This document shows, piece after piece, positions 8,276 through 14,727 of a stretch of DNA of 37,623 bases. The translations under genes were made by a program, and so were the position numbers. Where the stretch lies: the IMG/VR virus record IMGVR_UViG_3300008266_000598, positions 1 to 37,623 of that record; one strand, written 5' to 3'. Numbering within the stretch: position 1 is the first letter of the stretch; each line of letters opens with the position of its first letter. The notes beneath the pieces were generated by a model. It was not told the DNA's origin. It did not search any database and worked only from the letters and a program-made list of their open reading frames with translations. Origin of the DNA: a virus.

Positions 8276-8466
8276 GGTTGCGTAGCTTCTTTCATCAGTT
8301 CAATGCGCTCTCTGGCGCACCGCAACATGGTGTAGCGCTGATGTAGGCGTTGTAATACAGACGACCTACGGCTATGAATCCTTTCTTCGTTTAGCATAGC
8401 CAAGACTTCTTGTTCCGTCAACTGACTTAAAATGTCGTTAAGTTTTCGCCAAGTTACTTTTTGCAT
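8272..8466 (-). CDS. Hypothetical basic protein, 64 aa (73 aa if TTG start)
   Basis: The protein is basic and helical (MQKVTWRKLNDILSQLTEQE...), with Arg-rich segments that could contact nucleic acid, though no motif proves it. I prefer the ATG at 8466. A TTG at 8493 would add nine residues but has its purine-rich GAGG only 3 bases away. With the ATG start it overlaps the previous gene by 29 bases. Its stop overlaps the next ATG. Function unknown. Confidence 0.6.
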   Translation of the reverse strand: MQKVTWRKLNDILSQLTEQEVLAMLNEERIHSRRSSVLQRLHQRYTMLRCARERIELMKEATQP

Positions 8467-8611
8467 ACTGTTCAACTTTCTTTTGTAATTCAATAACCTC
8501 TTTAGCAGTACGGGCTAACGCTCGTTGTGCCTGGTTGTATTCACGCACCCGAATAATCTCCTCGGCCTGCGCAGCCTTTAGTTTTGCTTTGTAATACAGT
8601 AAGCGATCCAT
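8438..8611 (-). CDS. Small helical protein, 57 aa
   Basis: The frame from the ATG at 8611 encodes a Lys/Ala/Glu/Arg-rich helical protein (MDRLLYYKAKLKAAQAEE...). It begins on the last base of the preceding stop (TGATG) and ends inside the next gene. The composition and heptad-like Leu/Val spacing fit a short coiled coil. No function can be assigned. It is included because the junctions fit the coupled pattern of the block. Confidence 0.5.
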   Translation of the reverse strand: MDRLLYYKAKLKAAQAEEIIRVREYNQAQRALARTAKEVIELQKKVEQYAKSNLAKT

Positions 8612-8760
8612 CAACATCTCCCGTCTATATCAAAATCTTCTTTGCCGTTAAGCCGGTCAATCTCGGCTACCAGACGGCGGATAACATCGGCAATATTGGT
8701 GTTTGGTGCATACTCGTCAATATCGTCGGCTAGTTTTAACGCTTCTTCTCGTAGGGTCAT
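8611..8760 (-). CDS. Small acidic protein, 49 aa
   Basis: The frame from the ATG at 8760 encodes an acidic helical protein (MTLREEALKLADDIDEY...). The ATG overlaps the helicase stop as ATGA, with a GGAGG ribosome binding site inside the end of the helicase gene 8 bases upstream. Its stop overlaps the next start (TGATG). No family recognised. The strong ribosome binding site and both overlaps support a real gene. Confidence 0.65.
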   Translation of the reverse strand: MTLREEALKLADDIDEYAPNTNIADVIRRLVAEIDRLNGKEDFDIDGRC

Positions 8761-10091
8761 TTCAATTCCTCCAATGCAATATCTGAAATAGCGCGTTTGT
8801 CATGCAACGCTGCCCAAATCCGTTCATCCACGGACTTATTGGTTAGCAAAATGTAACACCATACATCCTCGGTCTGCCCAGAGCGATGTAAGCGCCCAAC
8901 AGTCTGCTCAAAGAGTTCTAGGCTCCACGGCAAAGATACAAAAACAATCTTGCTACCGCCGTGCTGTAGGTTCAAGCCATGCCCAGCCGACTTGGGGTGG
9001 ATCAGCAACAGTTCAATCTTGCCCTCGTTCCAACGCTCAATCGCCTTGAAGTCGTTAATCGTCTGGGCGTGTGGGTAACGGCGCTTGAGTTCAGCCAATT
9101 CCTCAACAAAGTTGTAAACCACGATAGTGTTAGCGTGTTGGTTTTCTTCCAGCAACTCGTCTAGCAAATCAAACTTGTGGCTAGAAAACCACACAGGCGT
9201 ATTGGTGACGTTCATCTTGCCAGGCGTGTCCGATGCCGTTGTTTCGCTCTTGTAAATAAAGCCTGACGACATCTGTTGTAGCTTACCTGTGACGACTGCA
9301 GCGTTCATGGCGGTAATCTGCTCGGTGCCAAACTCAACGGCAAACTCTTTTTTCATCTTTTCGTATGGGGCGCGGTCTGCCATGTCGCAGCGCATCTCAA
9401 TCGTATGCAAGTCAGGCAGCTTGTCTTTATACGCACCAGCTTCTAGCACAAAGGTTGCGGGTTTAATCTGTTTCATTACGGCCTCCAAAGAACCTACACG
9501 GGGCGCCCATTCGCCAAAATCCTTATTGATGCACACAAAATACTGTTGCATGAACGCACCTTTGCTGCGCCCTAGCAAAGATTGATCGACAATCTTGCAC
9601 TGCCCAAAGACGTCCTCAAGCCCGTTGCTAGTAAATGATCCGGTCAAGCCCCACCGCACCTTGATCTTGTCAATAATCTTGATAAGTGCCTTAAACCGCG
9701 CCCCGCTTGGGTTTTTAAGACGGGTCAATTCGTCAAACACAATGGCGTCAAAGTCTAATGGCTCTTGGGCTAACCATTGGATATTGTCGTAATTAGTTAC
9801 CACTACGGGAAAACCCGAATGGAGTGCTTGGCTGCGCTGGGCAGCCGTGCCGACCGCTACGGCTAGTGGCATATCAGGCGCCCACTTAGGCTGCTCAATT
9901 GGCCATACGTCCGTACAGACCCGTTTAGGGGCTAAAACGAGCCACCGCTTGACGATCTTGTGCCTGAGCATCTCATCCATACCCGTGAGCGTAATGGCGG
10001 TCTTGCCAGCGCCTACAGGGGCTAGGATCATGCCTCGGTCGTTGGAGTACAAGAAGTCAACGGCACGCTCTTGGTAGGGGCGCAGATTCAT
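8757..10091 (-). CDS. SNF2-like superfamily 2 DNA helicase / ATPase
   Basis: The protein (444 residues from the ATG at 10091) has the helicase motifs in order: a Q-like element LRPYQERAVDF, Walker A APVGAGKTA, a DEAD-like FDELTRLKNPSG, motif III LTGSFTSNG, motif V-like SAGHGLNLQHG, and motif VI VGRLHRSGQ near the end. Phage proteins of this layout are SNF2-type translocases thought to act in replication or recombination. A TTG at 10109 would add six residues, but the ATG overlaps the VRR-NUC stop as ATGA and has AAAGAGAA just upstream. It is co-transcribed with the nuclease gene, a pairing common in phages. Confidence 0.9.
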   Translation of the reverse strand: MNLRPYQERAVDFLYSNDRGMILAPVGAGKTAITLTGMDEMLRHKIVKRWLVLAPKRVCTDVWPIEQPKWAPDMPLAVAVGTAAQRSQALHSGFPVVVTNYDNIQWLAQEPLDFDAIVFDELTRLKNPSGARFKALIKIIDKIKVRWGLTGSFTSNGLEDVFGQCKIVDQSLLGRSKGAFMQQYFVCINKDFGEWAPRVGSLEAVMKQIKPATFVLEAGAYKDKLPDLHTIEMRCDMADRAPYEKMKKEFAVEFGTEQITAMNAAVVTGKLQQMSSGFIYKSETTASDTPGKMNVTNTPVWFSSHKFDLLDELLEENQHANTIVVYNFVEELAELKRRYPHAQTINDFKAIERWNEGKIELLLIHPKSAGHGLNLQHGGSKIVFVSLPWSLELFEQTVGRLHRSGQTEDVWCYILLTNKSVDERIWAALHDKRAISDIALEELK

Positions 10092-10363
10092 TGGTTCTCT
10101 TTCATCCAAGTGTCAATATGATCGGTTGACCATAGGCAGGCGTAGTTCTGATGTAGGGTCTTGAGGTTATGGGCGTGAACCTTTTGTAACATGGACAGCT
10201 TGCCACCCTCGGTCTTGAGTTCCACAAACCACACAATCCCGCCTGGCAAACAGACCACTCGATCCGTTACGCCACGTTGGTTTGGCGACTTAAACTTGTA
10301 CGCAATCCCGCCCATCTTGCTGACGGCCCAAACAAAATATTTTTCAATGTCTTTTTCTTTCAT
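10088..10363 (-). CDS. VRR-NUC domain nuclease, 91 aa
   Basis: This is a stand-alone VRR-NUC (PD-(D/E)XK type) domain. It has the N-terminal helix KDIEKYFVWAV, the SPNQRGVTDRVV loop with the metal-binding Asp, and the FVELKTEGGKLS strand with the E-x-K pair. Such proteins cut branched or structured DNA and often pair with the SNF2 helicase encoded next. A GTG at 10417 would lengthen it by 18 residues, but a leftward promoter-like sequence lies inside that extension, so I choose the ATG at 10363. It is the first gene of the leftward block. Confidence 0.85.
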   Translation of the reverse strand: MKEKDIEKYFVWAVSKMGGIAYKFKSPNQRGVTDRVVCLPGGIVWFVELKTEGGKLSMLQKVHAHNLKTLHQNYACLWSTDHIDTWMKENQ

Positions 10364-10384
10364 GTAAAAAAGTTTAGCACAACA

Positions 10385-10413
10385 TTTATTTTTGTGATAC
10401 AGTGAAGTTTCAA
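10385..10413 (-). promoter_or_regulatory. Putative leftward promoter for the nuclease-helicase block
   Basis: On the minus strand TTGAAA (10413-10408) is followed after 17 bases by AATAAA (10390-10385), a fair sigma70-type match. Transcription would start just upstream of the nuclease ATG at 10363. It overlaps a rightward box in the same divergent gap. Confidence 0.4.
10395..10403 (+). promoter_or_regulatory. TGATACAGT box upstream of the rightward replication block
   Basis: The 9-mer could serve as an extended -10 element (TG-A-TACAGT). A very similar box precedes the genes at 20971 and 34853. No convincing -35 element is present, so this is a weak call. A ribosome binding site AGTAAAGGA follows at 10421-10429. 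Confidence 0.3.
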
Positions 10414-10435
10414 TCACTACAGTAAAGGAAAGTAA

Positions 10436-11566
10436 ATGGCCTCACATTCTCAGATCGTCGGCGGCTCAACCGCCAAGCGGGTAATGAACTGCCCAGGCTC
10501 TGTCGCTCTATGCGCCAAGATGCCCCCACAGCCTTCTAGCAAGTACGCCGATGAAGGCACACTCTTACACAACATCATTGCCGAGGTGCTAGAACATGAT
10601 AAAAAACCAACCGACTTCTTGGGAACCACGTATGAGTCGATTACGTTCACTAAAGCTCTTTTGGAAGATAAGCTCTATCCTGCTCTTGATCTACTTAACC
10701 AGGTTGACCCTGACTGCCAAATGGATATTGCCGTCGAAACAAGAGTGGGTTTTGGGGATTTTCTTAGCGATGTTTTTGGTTCTACTGATTTGCTTGGTAG
10801 GATTGGGAAACGCGCTATCGTTTTGGATTGGAAGTTTGGTGACGGCGTAGCCGTAGAAGCCGAGGAGAATCCGCAACTGATGTTCTATGCGGCGGCTGCC
10901 ATGCGTACCCCTGAAGTGCAATGGGTGTTTGAGGACTGCGACGAGATCGAGTGCATCATTGTGCAACCCCCTGAAATTAAACGCTGGACGACTACACCTG
11001 AGCGCATTAAAAAGTTTGAGCAAGAACTCAAGATGGCCGTCAAGCTCTCGCAAGCCAAAGACGCACCGCTTAAAGTTGGCGATCATTGCCGTTGGTGCAG
11101 CGCAAAACCAACCTGCCCACTAATGACAGGCGCTGTTGATCGTGCCTTAGCCTTAGCGGTCAAGGACATTGATGTAAATCAAATTAGCGACTATCTCAAC
11201 AAAGCCGATATGCTTGAACAATGGGTGACGGACTTACGGGCATTGACTCACACCATGCTAGACGCTGGCGCAGTTGTGCCAGGCTGGAAGTTGGTTGCCA
11301 AGCGTGCTACACGCCAATGGGTCGATGAAGATCAAGCGCTAGTAGCCATGATGAATGAGGGTATTCCTGAAGAAGAACTCATGGTTTCTAAGGTAATATC
11401 TCCTGCTCAAGCAGAAAAAGTATTGAAAAAGCATGGCAAACCATTGCCTGCCGATCAAGTAGTAGCAGTTAGTAGTGGCAGTACGTTGGCACCTGAGAGC
11501 GATCCCAGACCAGCGGTTTTACAACTAGGTAAGCAGTTATCTGCTGCCTTTTCTAAACTTCAATAA
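10436..11566 (+). CDS. DUF2800 PD-(D/E)XK nuclease with Fe-S-type cysteines
   Basis: The 376-residue protein matches the phage DUF2800 family, which resembles Cas4/RecB-type nucleases. Visible are the N-terminal STAKRVMNCPGSV with C19, the EGTLLH motif (40-45), D118, the D131-x-K133 pair in VLDWKFG, a QLMFYA helix (147-152) and a C-terminal cysteine group C218, C221 and C227. C19 plus the last three fits a 4Fe-4S cluster. It probably acts as an exonuclease in recombination or replication. It is the first gene of the rightward replication block, preceded by AGTAAAGGA. Confidence 0.8.
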   Translation: MASHSQIVGGSTAKRVMNCPGSVALCAKMPPQPSSKYADEGTLLHNIIAEVLEHDKKPTDFLGTTYESITFTKALLEDKLYPALDLLNQVDPDCQMDIAVETRVGFGDFLSDVFGSTDLLGRIGKRAIVLDWKFGDGVAVEAEENPQLMFYAAAAMRTPEVQWVFEDCDEIECIIVQPPEIKRWTTTPERIKKFEQELKMAVKLSQAKDAPLKVGDHCRWCSAKPTCPLMTGAVDRALALAVKDIDVNQISDYLNKADMLEQWVTDLRALTHTMLDAGAVVPGWKLVAKRATRQWVDEDQALVAMMNEGIPEEELMVSKVISPAQAEKVLKKHGKPLPADQVVAVSSGSTLAPESDPRPAVLQLGKQLSAAFSKLQ

Positions 11567-11577
11567 AGGAAACAGTA

Positions 11578-12243
11578 ATGTCCAATAACATCGTAACTTT
11601 CGCAGGTGCAAACCTACCTTCCGTCAAAGACCTTTCCACCGCTTTGCGTTCCATCGAAGCTGAGATTGGGCCAGCAGGCACAGTCATCATTAAGATGGAC
11701 AAGACCGGCCATTGGGTATTTGGTGCAGATCAAACTGAAATTGAGGACGACTCCACTTGGGCTGTCAATCCATTGTCATTCGTGCATGGCTATATCGCTT
11801 GGGGTGATGGTGAAGTTCTTGGTGAGAAGATGGTGTCTGTATCTCAGCCATTGCCTGAACTAGAGCCTGCGCCACCTAACGCCAAAAAGGGTTGGGAAAC
11901 GCAAGTTGGCTTGTCAATGAAGTGTATCTCTGGCGAGGACAAGGGCTTGGAAGCACGTTACACCACCACTTCGGTCGGCGGTAAGCGTAGCGTACAAACC
12001 CTAGCCGTAGCTATCGCTACGCAAGTGGATAAGGATCAAAGCAAACCTGTGCCGATTGTGACTCTTGGAAAAGAGCATTACACGCACAAGAGCTATGGTC
12101 GCATCTTTACACCGGTCTTTAATATTCAAGAGTGGGTAGGCATGGATGGTGATGCAAAAGAGGCAGAACCAAACTTGGAGATCGAATCTGAGTTTGAGGA
12201 CGCTAAACCCGCAGCACCAGCACGTCGCCGTAGGGGTGCTTAA
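11578..12243 (+). CDS. Possible single-strand DNA-binding protein, 221 aa
   Basis: The protein follows the DUF2800 nuclease by 11 bases and precedes the polymerase, where many phages place an ssDNA-binding protein (often DUF2815). The body is beta-rich with Trp, Lys and Gly residues (TGHWVFGAD, WAVNPLSFVHGYIAW, KKGWETQVGLS). The C-terminus has an acidic stretch (about 200-210) and then a basic RRRRGA end. The acidic tail is reminiscent of SSB-type proteins. I do not see a diagnostic OB-fold motif, so the function is inferred mostly from position. Ribosome binding site: AATAAAGGA. Confidence 0.55.
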   Translation: MSNNIVTFAGANLPSVKDLSTALRSIEAEIGPAGTVIIKMDKTGHWVFGADQTEIEDDSTWAVNPLSFVHGYIAWGDGEVLGEKMVSVSQPLPELEPAPPNAKKGWETQVGLSMKCISGEDKGLEARYTTTSVGGKRSVQTLAVAIATQVDKDQSKPVPIVTLGKEHYTHKSYGRIFTPVFNIQEWVGMDGDAKEAEPNLEIESEFEDAKPAAPARRRRGA

Positions 12244-12244
12244 T

Positions 12245-12400
12245 ATGTTGATTAACGTACAACTGACGATTGAAGAAGTAAACCAAGTGCTGTCTGCTTT
12301 GAATGTTGGTCTAGTAGATAAGATCAAAACGCAAGCAATGGCACAGCTACAAGCGGCGCAAGCGCCTTCAGTCGTAACTGAAGAACCAATCGCCGAGTAA
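12245..12400 (+). CDS. Small hypothetical protein, 51 aa
   Basis: The frame from the ATG at 12245, two bases after the previous stop, encodes a helical protein (MLINVQLTIEEVNQVLSALN...) with an Ala/Gln-rich middle and an acidic end. A longer upstream extension in the same frame would lie inside the preceding gene and is not needed. Small proteins with this TIEEVNxVLxAL pattern occur beside phage replication genes, but no function is established. Confidence comes from spacing and from the regular helix pattern. Confidence 0.65.
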   Translation: MLINVQLTIEEVNQVLSALNVGLVDKIKTQAMAQLQAAQAPSVVTEEPIAE

Positions 12401-12526
12401 CGGATAGGGGTGGTTAGGCAGACGTTCGAGGATGTTGCAAGTGTGGGTTTTTTCTGCCTTCAACTACACAAGCATTAGCAACCAAATCGACACCCCAACC
12501 TATAAAGTACAGTAAAGGACAATAAA
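12401..12526 (+). other. Intergenic leader with nested inverted repeats
   Basis: The 126-base gap has two nested inverted repeats: GGGGTG (12407-12412) with CACCCC (12491-12496), and AGGCAGA (12416-12422) with TCTGCCT (12453-12459). TATAAAGTAC and the ribosome binding site AGTAAAGGA follow at 12501-12519. It could be a structured leader for the polymerase genes; I do not see a gene in it. Confidence 0.35.
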
Positions 12527-12709
12527 GTGAACCCATATTTACAAGAAATTCTTGCTGATTTTTCTACACGCATAGCAAAATTAGAAAAACAAAATGCTTG
12601 GCAAAACGAAATAATTGATGAGTTGCGTATGAAACTGCTTGGTGAAATAATTAAAAATACATACGCAAACAGAACTATAGAAAATCTACAAGCTAAGGAT
12701 GATGAATGA
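12527..12709 (+). CDS. Small coiled-coil protein, 60 aa
   Basis: The GTG start at 12527 follows AGTAAAGGA at 12511-12519. The protein is almost entirely helical, with heptad-spaced Ile and Leu residues (LADFSTRIAKLEKQN, IIDELRMKLLGEII), so a short coiled coil is likely. Its stop overlaps the polymerase ATG by four bases (ATGA), which suggests coupled translation. No family recognised; an accessory of the polymerase is possible from position only. Confidence 0.65.
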   Translation: MNPYLQEILADFSTRIAKLEKQNAWQNEIIDELRMKLLGEIIKNTYANRTIENLQAKDDE

Positions 12710-14667
12710 GTATCCTTTGGCTTGATTACGAAACCCGTAGCCGTTGCGACTTACCTAGTCGCGGCGGGTACAACTATGCACGCGATCCGAGTACGCAAGT
12801 GCTGTGCATGAGCTATGCTTTTGACGATGAAGATGTCGTTACGTGGCTTCCGGATCAACCATTTCCCGCCCGTGTAGCTAATTACACGGGTCAAATACGA
12901 GCGCACAACGCTGCCTTTGAGCGCCTAATCTGGTGGTATGTCCTGTGCGCAGACGAAGGTATCCCTGAACCAAAGCTAGAACAGTTCTATTGTACGGCAA
13001 CCCAAGCCCGTGCCAACTGCGCTCCAGGCTCATTAGAGGATGTCGGTCGTTTTGCTAGTAGCAATATGCGCAAGGATCACCGAGGCAATCAGTTAATCCG
13101 TGCCTTATCAATCCCACGCTCTGACGGGTCGTTTAATAACGACGCTGCTCTTATGGCCGAGATGGTGGCGTATTGCGAACAGGATGTGCGTGCCATGCGC
13201 TCAATCAGCAAGGCGATGCGTGACTTGTCAGAACAAGAACTCATGGATTACCATGTCAATGAGCGCATCAATGATCGCGGTGTGTTGCTAGATAAAGCAC
13301 TTGCCGAGTCTGCGATTCAGTACGCCAGCCATGAGTTAGGCGAGATTGAGTCCATTGTGGACGAAGTGACCAACGGAGAGATTACATCGGTGCGCTCCCC
13401 TCGCATGAGGGAGTGGGTGCTAGAGCGTGTTGGCTCTGAAGCCAAGAAGCTGATGGAGTCGTACAAAGATGGCGAGAAGAAGTACAGTATTGATAAGACT
13501 GTACGAGCCAATTTATTAATTTTAGCGGAGGAAAACCATGACGAAATCCCGCCCCACGTTGCTGACGTTATCCAATGCGCAGATGACCTCTGGGCATCCT
13601 CAGTCGCCAAGTTCAAACGAGCAGCAGACTTGGCAGACGAGGATGATGGCAGAGTCCGAGGAGCTTTTGTCTTTGCTGGTGGAAGTGCCACTGGGCGAGC
13701 TTCAAGCTATGGATTACAAGTACACAACTTCCCACGACGTTGCGCTAGCGATCCTGAAGCCGTTAGACAGGCGATGGTTAGACGCCACGCAATCGTCCCT
13801 ACCTTTGGACGACGAGTTACCGATGTCCTCAAAGGAATGTTACGGCCAGCTTTGGTACCCTCTGTGGGAAAAACCCTCGTCGTAGCCGATTGGTCTGCGA
13901 TTGAGGCACGCGTTACGCCCTGGGCATCCGCCCACCGTTCTAGCATTGATAAGCTCGACCTGTTCCGCACAGGCGAGGATGTTTACAAGGTCAATGCAGC
14001 TAAGACTTTTAATGTGCCGTTGCACGATGTTGATAAGGATCAGCGTCAGATCGGCAAAGTGCAAGAGTTGGCGTGCGGATTCGCAGGCGGTGTGGGCGCG
14101 TTTGCCGCGATGGGTCGCATTTACGGCATCTTGATGAACGAGTCGGACTCTAAGCGCATGGTCAACGGCTGGCGTTTAGCGAACCCGTGGGCGGTGTCGT
14201 ACTGGAGTGATCTTGAGGACGCCTACACCCGTGCCATGCGCAACCCCAAGCATGAGTTCACCGCAGGCAGAACGACCTATATGTATGATGGTTTACACCT
14301 ATGGTACGCACTTCCGAGCGGGCGCGTGTTATGCTATCCATTCGCCCAAATTGATGTTGACGGAGTGTCCTACGCCAAAGCGTCTTGGAAACCTGCCGCT
14401 GACGCAAAAGAATGGCCTAGGGCGCGTTTATGGAAAGGATTAGCTTGCGAGAACATTACTCAAGCCGTAGCCAACGATCTGCTTCGGCACTCGTTACGGC
14501 ATTTAGACGATGTAGTTCTTCACGTTCACGATGAAATTGTGATCGAAACAGCAGAACCCGAAGCAGTACAAGCAGAAATGGAGCGCGTGATGTGTACGCC
14601 ACCCGATTGGGCTAAAGGCTTGCCTTTAGACGTCGAAGTGTCGGTGATGTCACGCTATGGTAAATAA
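12706..14667 (+). CDS. Family A DNA polymerase with 3'-5' exonuclease domain
   Basis: The 653-residue protein carries a proofreading domain followed by a polymerase domain. Exonuclease motifs: LDYET (Exo I, near residue 6), AHNAAFERLIW (Exo II, near 66) and YCEQDVRAM (Exo III, near 151). Polymerase motifs: VVADWSAIEARV (A), QIGKVQELACGFAGG (B) and VLHVHDEIVIE (C, the catalytic HDE). There is no 5' nuclease domain, as usual for phage enzymes. It replicates the phage genome together with the primase-helicase encoded next. The start overlaps the coiled-coil gene by four bases. Confidence 0.95.
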   Translation: MSILWLDYETRSRCDLPSRGGYNYARDPSTQVLCMSYAFDDEDVVTWLPDQPFPARVANYTGQIRAHNAAFERLIWWYVLCADEGIPEPKLEQFYCTATQARANCAPGSLEDVGRFASSNMRKDHRGNQLIRALSIPRSDGSFNNDAALMAEMVAYCEQDVRAMRSISKAMRDLSEQELMDYHVNERINDRGVLLDKALAESAIQYASHELGEIESIVDEVTNGEITSVRSPRMREWVLERVGSEAKKLMESYKDGEKKYSIDKTVRANLLILAEENHDEIPPHVADVIQCADDLWASSVAKFKRAADLADEDDGRVRGAFVFAGGSATGRASSYGLQVHNFPRRCASDPEAVRQAMVRRHAIVPTFGRRVTDVLKGMLRPALVPSVGKTLVVADWSAIEARVTPWASAHRSSIDKLDLFRTGEDVYKVNAAKTFNVPLHDVDKDQRQIGKVQELACGFAGGVGAFAAMGRIYGILMNESDSKRMVNGWRLANPWAVSYWSDLEDAYTRAMRNPKHEFTAGRTTYMYDGLHLWYALPSGRVLCYPFAQIDVDGVSYAKASWKPAADAKEWPRARLWKGLACENITQAVANDLLRHSLRHLDDVVLHVHDEIVIETAEPEAVQAEMERVMCTPPDWAKGLPLDVEVSVMSRYGK

Positions 14668-14673
14668 AAAAAA

Positions 14674-14702
14674 CCCTTACAAGCACGTGAAACTTGTAAG
14701 GG
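14674..14702 (-). terminator. Perfect 10-bp hairpin oriented as a leftward terminator
   Basis: CCCTTACAAG (14674-14683) pairs perfectly with CTTGTAAGGG (14693-14702) over a 9-base loop. On the minus strand the stem is followed by a run of eight T, the form of a rho-independent terminator. On the plus strand no T-run follows. The genes on both sides are rightward, so its orientation is odd. Its CCCTTA/TAAGG arms match the palindrome family near 17.4 and 20.8 kb. Confidence 0.6.
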
Positions 14703-14727
14703 CGAACCCCAGTAAAGGAGTAGTCAC

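Noticed and set aside
10596-11123. Additional frames inside the DUF2800 nuclease gene
   Set aside because: They overlap a gene with clear nuclease motifs and have no ribosome binding site or recognisable product.
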